Below the pieces are notes generated by a model that saw nothing but the letters and a program-made list of their open reading frames with translations, made no database searches and had not been told where the DNA came from. Below, in pieces: positions 1 to 6,593 of a stretch of 6,668 nucleotides of DNA (position 1 is its first letter; each line of letters begins with the position of its first letter). The DNA comes from CBDVAK01 sp965371945 (GTDB taxonomy: Bacteria; Pseudomonadota; Gammaproteobacteria; Competibacterales; JAHEDQ01). Where the stretch lies: contig CBDVAK010000201.1 in NCBI GenBank assembly GCA_965371945.1, forward strand, positions 1 to 6,668, read 5' to 3'. Position numbers and translations under genes: made by a program.

Positions 1-1694
1 TGCCGCTTGCCACCGCCGTGGTGGTTGGTGGAGCTTTTGCCATGTCTTCCACCGCTATCGTGCTCAAGCAACTCACCGAGCAGGGAGAGGTCGCCACCCG
101 CCACGGCCGCCTCTCGGTATCGGTTCTGCTGTGCCAGGATCTGGTGACGCTGCCCTTCCTGGTCGCCATTCCGGCACTTGCCGGGGCTGCTGGCGACCTG
201 GCGCCGGTGCTACTGTGGACATTGATCAAGGCGACGCTGGTACTGGTACTCATGCTGCTGGCAGGTCGATGGCTGGTTCGCCCGATCATCCATGCTGTCG
301 CCCGAGCCAAATCGCACGAGTTCTTCGTGCTGGCAACCCTGCTGCTGATCCTGGGCTCCGCGGCGATCGCGAATGTTGCAGGCCTTTCCCTGGCAATCGG
401 TGCTTTCCTGGCCGGAGTGGTGTTGGGGGAGACACCCTTCAAACACTATGTCGAGGATCAGATCAGACCCTTTGGCGACGTCCTGCTGGGCCTTTTCTTC
501 GTCACCATCGGCATGCAACTCCAGGTGTTCGCCATCGTCGATTCCTGGATGCTGATATCCATACTGCTGGTAGGCATCATCGTGGGCAAGCCTCTGCTGA
601 TTCTGCTGCTTGCCCCCTTTGCCAGCACGCATCCAGGTGTTGTGCTGCGTACGGGCATCTGCCTCGGGCAGGTGGGCGAGTTCGGTCTACTGATCCTTAC
701 GGTGGCGCTGGGCTATGGGCTAGTCGATGCAACCATAGGACAACCGATACTCGCCAGCATGGTCCTGTCCATGATGATAGCGCCGCTGCTGATCCGCTGG
801 AATGGCTTCGGGGTCAAGCGCTGGAACTTCCTCGGCTACCGCAACAACCTGGAACGCCAGGAGGAAAGAGCGGCCCGACTGAGCGGCGAGCTGGAAAATC
901 ACATCATCGTGTGCGGCTATGGCCGCTTCGGCCAACATCTGGTGCAATTCCTGGAACTCGAGGGTATACCTTACATCGCTCTCGACACCGATGGCGATCT
1001 GGTGCGGCACGCACGGGCCGTGCGCAAACGGGTTTTCTACGGAAACGCGGGCCGTTACACACTGCTCAAGGCGGTGGGTCTCGAGCGGGCGCGAGCCGTA
1101 TCCATCACCTTTGACGATCCCAAAATGGCACTCAGAATCATCCGGCAGATCAGGCCCCAACACCCGGATCTGCCGATTCTGGTGCGGGCGGCACATCTGT
1201 CCGATCTGGAAACCCTGGAAACAGCCGGCGCCACCGATGCATTGCCGGAGGCCCTGGAGGCCAGCGTCTCGATGGCCGCCAATTTACTGCTGGTTCTGGG
1301 AGTACCACATTCACGGGTGGAAGAGCACATGTACAGCGTGCGCGGAGACCAGTACAGGTCGTGGGGTGATCATCTGCCGGGCAGTGATCCCATCGACAGA
1401 CTGGTGCGCGAGCACCCGGAAACCCTGCGCGCCATCCGTATCGGCAACGACAGCCTGGCAGTTGGGGCAACCTTGCAGGACCTTGAACCTGACTCGCACC
1501 CGGTCACGTTGATTTCACTGCGCAGGGCCGGCATTCGGATGCCGGAATTCAACACGCGCACCGCGCTTCGACCACACGACATCCTGGTCGTGGCAGGCGC
1601 AAGCAGTGCGCTGGATTCTTTCGAAGCACTGGTGCGAGCCAAAGAACCGCCCAAAGGTACAATAACGAAATCTACTGGAAGCGGACCGCCATGA
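1..1694 (+). CDS. Kef-type CPA2 monovalent cation:proton antiporter with RCK (TrkA-N) and TrkA-C domains, 5'-truncated
   Basis: Inner-membrane antiporter that probably exchanges K+ (or Na+) for H+ under control of a cytosolic nucleotide-binding domain. The reading frame is open to the window edge (first full codon at base 3), so the true start lies upstream. By comparison with KefC (SSTAI near residue 120) about 110 residues are missing. Numbering from the GTG at 18: the SSTAIV segment is at 10-15, and the conserved Gln-Asp of the transport core is Q40-D41 (LLCQDLVTLP). The EDQIRPFGD loop starts at 146 and leads into LLGLFF, and QVGEFG is at 218-223. About nine hydrophobic segments run to residue ~260. 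The RCK domain follows (~294-410) with Rossmann motif GYGRFG at 300-305 and an acidic residue, D323, ending beta-2, which favours NAD(H) over NADP(H). A TrkA-C-like domain occupies ~465-545, which KefB/KefC lack, so this is not a strict KefC orthologue. Its stop overlaps the next start by ATGA. No KefF/KefG partner is visible. The family is clear; the transported ion is not. Confidence 0.93.
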   Translation, partial: PLATAVVVGGAFAMSSTAIVLKQLTEQGEVATRHGRLSVSVLLCQDLVTLPFLVAIPALAGAAGDLAPVLLWTLIKATLVLVLMLLAGRWLVRPIIHAVARAKSHEFFVLATLLLILGSAAIANVAGLSLAIGAFLAGVVLGETPFKHYVEDQIRPFGDVLLGLFFVTIGMQLQVFAIVDSWMLISILLVGIIVGKPLLILLLAPFASTHPGVVLRTGICLGQVGEFGLLILTVALGYGLVDATIGQPILASMVLSMMIAPLLIRWNGFGVKRWNFLGYRNNLERQEERAARLSGELENHIIVCGYGRFGQHLVQFLELEGIPYIALDTDGDLVRHARAVRKRVFYGNAGRYTLLKAVGLERARAVSITFDDPKMALRIIRQIRPQHPDLPILVRAAHLSDLETLETAGATDALPEALEASVSMAANLLLVLGVPHSRVEEHMYSVRGDQYRSWGDHLPGSDPIDRLVREHPETLRAIRIGNDSLAVGATLQDLEPDSHPVTLISLRRAGIRMPEFNTRTALRPHDILVVAGASSALDSFEALVRAKEPPKGTITKSTGSGPP

Positions 1695-4102
1695 ACGCCC
1701 CCAAACCCTTGCCTGTCGATAGCCTCTGCCAACCTACCGATCCCGCACAGTTCAACTTCAAGACCACCGCGGATCTTAGCGATCTCGACACACCGCTCGG
1801 TCAGCAACGTGCGGCGGACGCCATCGGTTTCGGTCTTGACATCGACCAGCCCGGCTACAGCCTGTTCGCCCTCGGCCCCACCGGAGCGGGGAAGCATTCC
1901 TTCGTGCGCAGATACCTCGAAGAAAGAGCTGCTACCGAGCCGGTTCCCGACGACTGGTGCTATGTCCACAACTTTCACGACCCGAACAAACCGGTGGCAC
2001 TACGCCTCCCCCCTGGTCAGGGTATCCACCTCAAGAACGGCATGCAGCAATTGGTGGAGGAGTTACTGGTCGCCATCCCTACCGCTTTCGAAAGCGATGA
2101 CTTCCGTGCCCAGGCCGAAGCCATCGACGCCGAATTTCAAACCCGCCAGGAGCAGATGTTCAATGATCTGCAGGCTCGTGCCAAACAAAAACAGCTGATG
2201 CTGATGAAAACACCCATGGGGCTGACCCTGGCGCCAACCCGGGATGAAGAGATCCTGACCCCGGATCAGTTCAACGAGCTTCCCGAACAGGAACAGACTC
2301 AACGCAAACAGGATCTGGAAGCGCTGCAGGGTGAGCTGCAGACCGCCTTGCGCAGCATTCCTCTGCTGCAGCGTGAACACCGCAAGAAAGTGCGTGAGCT
2401 GAAGCAGGAGGTGATGTGCTTTACCGTCGAACAACTCATCGACGAATTGCGCAGTACTTTCAAAGAGCTGCCACAGGCACAAGTGTATCTGGCGGCGGCC
2501 AGACAGGACATGATCGACAACGCCAGCGTGTTTCTCCCCGAGGGCAATGCCGATGTTCCGGGAACGGACCGCGTCCACGGCTGGGAAAAGAATCCTGCCC
2601 TGCGTCGCTACCAGGTCAATCTGCTGGTCGATCGCAGCGGCAGCGAAGGCGCGCCGGTGGTGTACGAAAGTCTGCCGGTCCACGGCAATCTGTTGGGCCG
2701 CATCGAGCACCTGGCAACGATGGGAGCGCTGGTCACTGACTTCACACTCATCAAACCGGGTGCCCTGCACCGCGCCAACGGTGGCTATCTGATTCTGGAT
2801 GCCCGCAAGGTTCTCAGCTGGCCGTTTGCATGGGAGGAACTGAAGCGCAGCATGAAAGCAGGCGATATCCGCTTCGACAGCCTGGCACAATCGCTGAGCC
2901 TGGTCAGTACCGTGTCGCTTGAACCCGAGCCGGTACCACTGCAAGTCAAACTGGTGTTGCTCGGCGAGCCCCGGCTCTACTACCTCCTCAACTCTCTCGA
3001 CCCGGAGTTTGGCGAGTTATTCAAGGTTGCCGTGGACTTCGAGACCGACCTGCCACGCGATCCGGCCAATACCGTGGACTACGCCCGACTGTTGGCCGGG
3101 ATCGCGCGTCGGGCCGGATTGCGGCCAATGGATCCTGGTGGCGTAGCCCGTATCCAGGACTATTCAGCGCGTATGACCGGCGACTCGGAGAAGCTCGCCA
3201 GCAACAACGAGGGACTAAGCGACCTGCTCAGGGAATCCGATTTCGCCGCTGCCAAGGCGCACAGCGAGGTGATCGGGGCTGCCCATGTGGAGCAAGCCGT
3301 GGCCGCCCAGATCAGGCGCTCCGACCGGGTTCGCGACCGTATCCACGAAGCAATCTTCAGGGGCACCATACTGATTGATACAGCGAGTTCGCAGGTGGGC
3401 CAGGTCAACGGCTTGTCGGTACTGCAGGTAGGGGCATTCGCCTTCGGCGCACCAGCCCGCATCACCGCACGGTATCGTCTCGGTGAGGGCGAGGTGGTGG
3501 ACATCGAGCGCGAGGTCGATCTTGGCGGCCCCATCCATTCCAAAGGAGTCCTGATTCTGGCGGGTCTGCTCGGGGGGCGATATGCCGGTGACCATCCGTT
3601 GTCGTTGAAAGCCAGCCTCGCATTCGAACAGTCTTACATGGGCGTGGAAGGCGACAGCGCCTCGTCGGCTGAGTTCTATGCGCTGGTCTCGGCACTGGCG
3701 CAGGTTCCGATTCGGCAGGCCCTGGCGGTTACCGGATCGGTCAATCAGCATGGCCAGGTCCAGGCCATCGGTGGTGTCAACGAAAAGATTGAGGGTTTCT
3801 TCGACGTCTGCCGACAGCGCGGCTTGAGCGGCGACCAGGGGGTATTGATCCCGGCAGCCAACGTCAAGCACCTGATGTTGCGCAGCGATGTGGTCGATGC
3901 GGTCAAAGCAGGTCAGTTTCGAGTTTTCGCTGTCGAACATGTCGACCAAGGTATCGAGATTCTGACCGGGGAAGAGGCCGGAGAGCAGGATGCCACGACC
4001 GGTTGTTTCACTCCCGGATCGGTCAACCGCAAGGTCCAGGACCGGCTCGCGGCACTCGCCAGGACCGCCAGACAGCGTAGCAGGGATGAGGAGGCATCAT
4101 GA
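1691..4102 (+). CDS. LonB-like AAA+ ATP-dependent protease (AAA_32 / Lon_C architecture)
   Basis: Predicted cytosolic ATP-dependent serine protease of the LonB-like group (COG1067), 803 residues, a usual length for the long form. Walker A is GPTGAGKHS at 62-70 (K68). Residues ~137-250 are a charged helical insertion, probably coiled coil. The Walker B strand is LILD at 367-370, followed by Ala-Arg rather than Glu. KLVLLGEP at 420-427 fits the sensor-1 strand. The Lon proteolytic domain runs from ~570 to ~760. Its catalytic Ser656 lies in EGDSASS and Lys699 in VNEKIEG, a spacing of 43 residues, as in E. coli Lon (S679/K722). No transmembrane anchor is seen, unlike some LonB proteins, and there is no Lon N-terminal substrate domain. 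The start is the ATG that overlaps the antiporter stop, preceded only by a weak purine-rich stretch (GGAAGCGGA, 1677-1685), so translation is probably coupled. It also overlaps the downstream gene by ATGA. The substrate is unknown; a role in turnover of the antiporter or of stress-damaged proteins is inference. Confidence 0.93.
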   Translation: MNAPKPLPVDSLCQPTDPAQFNFKTTADLSDLDTPLGQQRAADAIGFGLDIDQPGYSLFALGPTGAGKHSFVRRYLEERAATEPVPDDWCYVHNFHDPNKPVALRLPPGQGIHLKNGMQQLVEELLVAIPTAFESDDFRAQAEAIDAEFQTRQEQMFNDLQARAKQKQLMLMKTPMGLTLAPTRDEEILTPDQFNELPEQEQTQRKQDLEALQGELQTALRSIPLLQREHRKKVRELKQEVMCFTVEQLIDELRSTFKELPQAQVYLAAARQDMIDNASVFLPEGNADVPGTDRVHGWEKNPALRRYQVNLLVDRSGSEGAPVVYESLPVHGNLLGRIEHLATMGALVTDFTLIKPGALHRANGGYLILDARKVLSWPFAWEELKRSMKAGDIRFDSLAQSLSLVSTVSLEPEPVPLQVKLVLLGEPRLYYLLNSLDPEFGELFKVAVDFETDLPRDPANTVDYARLLAGIARRAGLRPMDPGGVARIQDYSARMTGDSEKLASNNEGLSDLLRESDFAAAKAHSEVIGAAHVEQAVAAQIRRSDRVRDRIHEAIFRGTILIDTASSQVGQVNGLSVLQVGAFAFGAPARITARYRLGEGEVVDIEREVDLGGPIHSKGVLILAGLLGGRYAGDHPLSLKASLAFEQSYMGVEGDSASSAEFYALVSALAQVPIRQALAVTGSVNQHGQVQAIGGVNEKIEGFFDVCRQRGLSGDQGVLIPAANVKHLMLRSDVVDAVKAGQFRVFAVEHVDQGIEILTGEEAGEQDATTGCFTPGSVNRKVQDRLAALARTARQRSRDEEAS
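4088..4094 (+). promoter_or_regulatory. Strong Shine-Dalgarno of the USP-like gene
   Basis: GAGGAGG ends four bases before the ATG at 4099 and lies inside the 3' end of the protease gene. It fixes the start of the USP-like gene. It also suggests that this third gene has strong ribosome loading of its own, whereas the protease gene, which has only a weak site, depends more on coupling from the antiporter. Confidence 0.7.
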
Positions 4103-4917
4103 CCACCGATGCGCCAGCCATCGAACGCGTCCTGCTGACAATGGGTATCCACGGCTGTGGTCTGCCGGCCATGCGTGAGTCGGTACACCTGGCGGCACGG
4201 TTGCAGGCAGACCTGTGCGGTGTGTACATCGAAGACAGCACACTTCTGGCCGCCGCGAGCCTGCCCTTTACACAGCAACTCAACGCCATATCAGCACGGC
4301 TGCAACCGCTGGAGCCGGACGCAGTGGCGCGGCAAATGACGATGCTGGCCGCACGCGCCAGAACCCAACTGTCTGCACTGGCCGAGGAAAGGCGGGTACG
4401 ATGGACCTTCGAGACAATTCGTGGCCACGCACACGCTGCCCTGCAAGCTCATGCCTGCCGGTCCGATCTGGTCATTGCGACGGCAACAGCATGGACACGG
4501 GTGGCCGGCGATTCGCATTCAATAGCCAAAACCAACGCCCCGGTCGCCGCGCTGCTGCCACCCGGTTCCAGCGCTGCCAACGGCCCCGTAGTAGTACTCT
4601 GTACACCAACAACACAGGGACAACGAACGTTGGCATTTGCCGGACTGCTGGCACAAGAATCCGAACTGTTCGCCTTGTTGCCTGACAACACCACCGACGG
4701 TCAGGTTCGGCAGACCGAGCGACGGCTCGGTGGTATGAGGGACGCAGGGACCAAGACCCATGCCGTTCGACTCGATACTCACAACAATATCCCAACACTG
4801 CTGCGCCGCTCGCCACCGGGCTTGCTGATACTCCCCCACGACTCGGGTCCAGTCACGGAGTCAGGGCTGCTCAGGGCGGCGTCAAAACACGGCTGGATCA
4901 CGATCATGGTCCGATAG
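4099..4917 (+). CDS. Universal-stress-protein-like protein, probable tandem degenerate USP domains
   Basis: A 272-residue soluble protein without signal peptide or membrane segment. The first half (~8-155) follows the USP fold. It has a beta-1 strand IERVLLTMG, a long helix rich in Ala/Leu and the strand ADLCGVYIED. A central helical region comes next, then RGHAHAALQAHACRSDLVIATA, corresponding to the G-x-[helix]-x-D-L-hydrophobic part of USPs, and PVAALLP, corresponding to the closing strand. The second half (~160-272) repeats the pattern weakly: GPVVVLCTP, a helix, a strand ELFALLP, then GLLILPHDSG and a last strand WITIMVR. The USP ATP-binding signature G-2x-G-9x-G-(S/T) is not seen in either half, so it may not bind ATP in the UspA/MJ0577 manner. 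The start is well supported by a strong Shine-Dalgarno (4088-4094) and by the ATGA overlap with the protease gene. Context suggests a stress or ion-status adaptor for the antiporter or protease, which is inference. The family assignment rests on pattern similarity read by eye. Confidence 0.75.
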   Translation: MTTDAPAIERVLLTMGIHGCGLPAMRESVHLAARLQADLCGVYIEDSTLLAAASLPFTQQLNAISARLQPLEPDAVARQMTMLAARARTQLSALAEERRVRWTFETIRGHAHAALQAHACRSDLVIATATAWTRVAGDSHSIAKTNAPVAALLPPGSSAANGPVVVLCTPTTQGQRTLAFAGLLAQESELFALLPDNTTDGQVRQTERRLGGMRDAGTKTHAVRLDTHNNIPTLLRRSPPGLLILPHDSGPVTESGLLRAASKHGWITIMVR

Positions 4918-5043
4918 ACTTGGATTCCTCTCGCTGCGGAGATCACTGCCGGGTTGCCGGAAGCGGCGACCGGAGATGCAGATCACTCGTCTTGAGGCGA
5001 TATCTGTGTAGCTTTAATAACCCGGGGCGTTGGCCACCGTGAA

Positions 5044-5230
5044 GTGGGTGCGGGTGGTACATTCCGGGACCGTCAGCGGCAGGGGCAAGGCGCATGTCGC
5101 CGAGCGAGTTAGCCAGGGATGGCAAACTCTGGTCTTGCAAGCGAAGCAGGATTGCGTAGCGCGGCAAGCCGCTGTCGAGCCTACAGGGATGTATTCACGG
5201 CGTGTCCTGGAAGGTACTGCCCGCACCCAC
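5044..5230. repeat. MITE/REP-like palindromic intergenic element with 27-base imperfect terminal inverted repeats
   Basis: The left arm 5044-5070 and the reverse complement of the right arm 5204-5230 match at 23 of 27 positions. Both begin GTGGGTGCGGG and share GTAC, TTCC and the terminal GGAC. Between the arms lie several smaller palindromes: a hairpin at 5108-5127, GCGGCAAGCCGC at 5161-5172, and the short TAC-AGGGAT-GTA at 5182-5193. There is no transposase and no convincing coding frame, and I see no obvious target-site duplication in the flanks. From memory, gammaproteobacterial intergenic regions contain dispersed repeats with similar CAGGGATGTATTCACGGCGT cores. I could not verify that match here. 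The outer limits are set only by the inverted repeats, and the repeat unit may be somewhat longer. Confidence 0.65.
5108..5127. repeat. Hairpin with AGGGAT loop (first of two)
   Basis: Arms GTTAGCC (5108-5114) and GGCAAAC (5121-5127) pair at six of seven positions around the six-base loop AGGGAT (5115-5120). The same loop recurs at 5185-5190 between arms TAC and GTA. Arms that differ while the loop stays the same are the pattern of a structural unit kept by compensatory change. Confidence 0.55.
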
Positions 5231-5294
5231 ATCGCCCCCGGTTCACTGAGTAGCTGCATCTCTGTCAACGAAACCACCCGCCCAAGGCGTCGGA

Positions 5295-6287
5295 TCAGGC
5301 GTTGACGTCCACCACCACGCGACCCCTGACCCCACCTTTCAATATGGCCTTGCCGAGACCCACCAGATCCCCCAGGCCGACCGGGTGCACCATCGCTTCG
5401 AGTTTGTCCATGGGCAGATCCGTTTCGATACGTTTCCAGGCTTCCAGCCGGTTCTGGTAGGGCCGCGTCACCGAATCGATGCCCAGCAGGTTGACGGCAC
5501 GCAGCAGGAACGGGATCACGGTGGTTTCGAGCTTGTTGCCACCGGCCAGACCCACCGCGGCCACCGAACCCCCGTACTTGATCTGCCCCAGTACACGCGC
5601 CAGCATCACTCCACCCACCGCATCGATACAGCCGGCCCAGCGTTCGCTTTCCAGGGGCCGCCTGGTGGGTTCATTCAACTCCTCACGAGACACGATGCTA
5701 TCGGCGCCAAGATCCTTCAGATAGTCCGCGGTCTCGGGTCTGCCGGTCACCGCTGCCACCCGGTAGCCCAGGTGAGCGAGGATGGCCGTCGCCACCGAGC
5801 CCACGCCGCCGGCGGCGCCGGTAACCAGCACCTCGCCGTGGTCCGGTGTGAGGCCGTGCTGCTCCAGCGCCATCACCGCGATCATGGCGGTGAATCCCGC
5901 GGTCCCCACCGCCATGGCCTGACGGCTCGACAAGCCTTCGGGCAGCGGCACCAGCCAATCCGCCTTTACCCGGGCCTTCTGCGCGTAACCCCCCCACCAG
6001 ACCTCGCCGACGCGCCAGCCGGTCAACAGCACCCGGTCACCCGGCTGGTAACGATCATCATCGCTGGACTCAACCACACCCGCGAAATCGATACCCGGTA
6101 CATGAGGATAGTTGCGAACCAGGCCACCCAGCCCGTTCAGGCAAAGCCCGTCCTTGTAGTTGACGGTCGAATACTCGACCGCGACCGTGACATCGCCATC
6201 AGGCAGCCGCGACTCATCGATCGCCTCGATCGCCTGGGTCACGACCCCGGCATCGTCCTTGTCCACGATTAGCGCATTGAATGCCAT
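5295..6287 (-). CDS. acuI: Acrylyl-CoA reductase (NADPH), AcuI/YhdH family of medium-chain dehydrogenases/reductases
   Basis: Cytosolic, zinc-independent quinone-oxidoreductase-like enzyme. In this family the reaction is NADPH-dependent reduction of acryloyl-CoA to propionyl-CoA, used in 3-hydroxypropionate and DMSP metabolism and in detoxifying acryloyl-CoA. The 330-residue length and the whole sequence closely follow E. coli YhdH. The motifs are DESRLPDGDVTV (24-35), NYKD (43-46), VPGIDFAG (63-70), LLTGWRVGE (87-95) and GTAGFTAM (128-135). The Rossmann loop VTGAAGGVGS is at 155-164, followed by AVTGR (179-183), whose Arg183 fits binding of the NADPH 2'-phosphate. Further matches are RPLE..WAG.ID..GG and YGG.VAA.GLAGG. 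No structural-zinc cysteine cluster is present. The start has a good ribosome site (6294-6298). It lies 29 bases downstream of the lipoprotein gene in the same direction and is probably co-transcribed with it. No DMSP-cleavage or propionate gene is visible beside it, so the physiological substrate is unproven. Confidence 0.95.
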   Translation of the reverse strand: MAFNALIVDKDDAGVVTQAIEAIDESRLPDGDVTVAVEYSTVNYKDGLCLNGLGGLVRNYPHVPGIDFAGVVESSDDDRYQPGDRVLLTGWRVGEVWWGGYAQKARVKADWLVPLPEGLSSRQAMAVGTAGFTAMIAVMALEQHGLTPDHGEVLVTGAAGGVGSVATAILAHLGYRVAAVTGRPETADYLKDLGADSIVSREELNEPTRRPLESERWAGCIDAVGGVMLARVLGQIKYGGSVAAVGLAGGNKLETTVIPFLLRAVNLLGIDSVTRPYQNRLEAWKRIETDLPMDKLEAMVHPVGLGDLVGLGKAILKGGVRGRVVVDVNA

Positions 6288-6293
6288 GCCAAA

Positions 6294-6298
6294 CCTCT
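6294..6298 (-). promoter_or_regulatory. Ribosome binding site of the acuI-like gene
   Basis: On the reverse strand AGAGG is followed by TTTGGC and the ATG at 6287, a spacing of six bases. It lies in the 29-base gap after the lipoprotein stop. That gap has no room for a full separate promoter, which supports co-transcription. Confidence 0.6.
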
Positions 6299-6316
6299 AT
6301 CAATCAGAAAAAGCGA

Positions 6317-6589
6317 CTATGGTGCGTTGCCGGTTTGTTGATCATAGATATAGCCGGTGGTTGCACCGGCCGCGGCGCTGGCCGCAGCACCGACCGCGGC
6401 ACCGGAAAGCACATTGCCGCCAGTGAGAAGATTAACCACGGCCCCGCCAACCGCACCGCCAACCGCACCATAAGTGGCACCCCTCTGTGCACTGGGTGAA
6501 CACGCACTCAACAACGGCACCGCACAGATTGCGGTGGCCAACACTATGCCACGAACCATACCTCTGCATGAAAACTCACGGATTGTCAT
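6317..6589 (-). CDS. Small glycine-zipper lipoprotein, hypothetical
   Basis: A 90-residue secreted protein. An N-terminal signal peptide (MTIREFSCRGMVRG, then a hydrophobic stretch IVLATAICAVPL) ends in the lipobox LSAC, with Cys30 as the predicted lipidation site. Ser at +2 is compatible with outer-membrane sorting. The mature part has Gly/Ala-rich zipper repeats (GAVGGAVGGAVV, then GAAVGAAASAAAGATTG) like those of glycine-zipper 2TM/OsmB-type envelope proteins. It ends GYIYDQQTGNAP. I chose the ATG at 6589 because GGAG (6597-6600) sits seven bases upstream and because it gives a normal signal peptide. The frame also opens earlier, at 6622 (101 residues), but that start lacks a ribosome site and puts a polar extension before the signal. 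The function is not known; family members are thought to act in envelope stability or stress, so a specific role here is inference. Confidence 0.82.
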   Translation of the reverse strand: MTIREFSCRGMVRGIVLATAICAVPLLSACSPSAQRGATYGAVGGAVGGAVVNLLTGGNVLSGAAVGAAASAAAGATTGYIYDQQTGNAP

Positions 6590-6593
6590 CGCA

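Larger units (their letters stand above)
4918..5294. other. Intergenic region between convergent transcription units
   Basis: A 377-base stretch with no convincing gene, between the + strand operon and the - strand acuI-like gene. The middle half is taken up by the inverted-repeat-bounded element at 5044-5230. Outside that element I see only small GC-rich hairpins (4954-4969 and 5279-5289), neither followed by a proper T tract. Convergent gene ends would be expected to need termination, but no classical intrinsic terminator can be read here for either side. Confidence 0.7.

Noticed and set aside
131..1114. Long + strand open frame of 327 codons within the antiporter gene
   Set aside because: It lies in another frame of a clearly recognised gene. 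Its product is Arg/Gly/His-rich with no family pattern, as expected of a shadow frame in GC-rich coding DNA.
4954..4969. Hairpin TTGCCG-gaag-CGGCGA after the USP-like gene, as a terminator
   Set aside because: The stem is short with a wobble pair and is not followed by a T tract, so it is not a convincing intrinsic terminator.
4992..5020. Promoter-like TTGAGG ... TAATAA on the + strand with a 17-base spacer
   Set aside because: The matches to the -35 and -10 boxes are partial, and no + strand gene follows; it would only transcribe the repeat and run antisense to acuI.
5279..5289. CGCC-CAA-GGCG hairpin just after the acuI stop, as a terminator
   Set aside because: It has a four-base stem only, and the reverse strand after it (GGTGGTTTCGTTG) has just a broken T stretch.
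5030..5305. A 91-codon + strand open frame starting with TTG
   Set aside because: It is made almost wholly of the inverted-repeat element, has no ribosome site, has a low-complexity Arg-rich end and runs into the 3' end of acuI. It is better explained as an open frame through repeat DNA.
5385..6272. A 295-codon + strand open frame opposite acuI
   Set aside because: It is antisense to a gene with full-length family similarity. The composition (His/Gln/Arg-rich) is typical of a shadow frame and there is no ribosome site.
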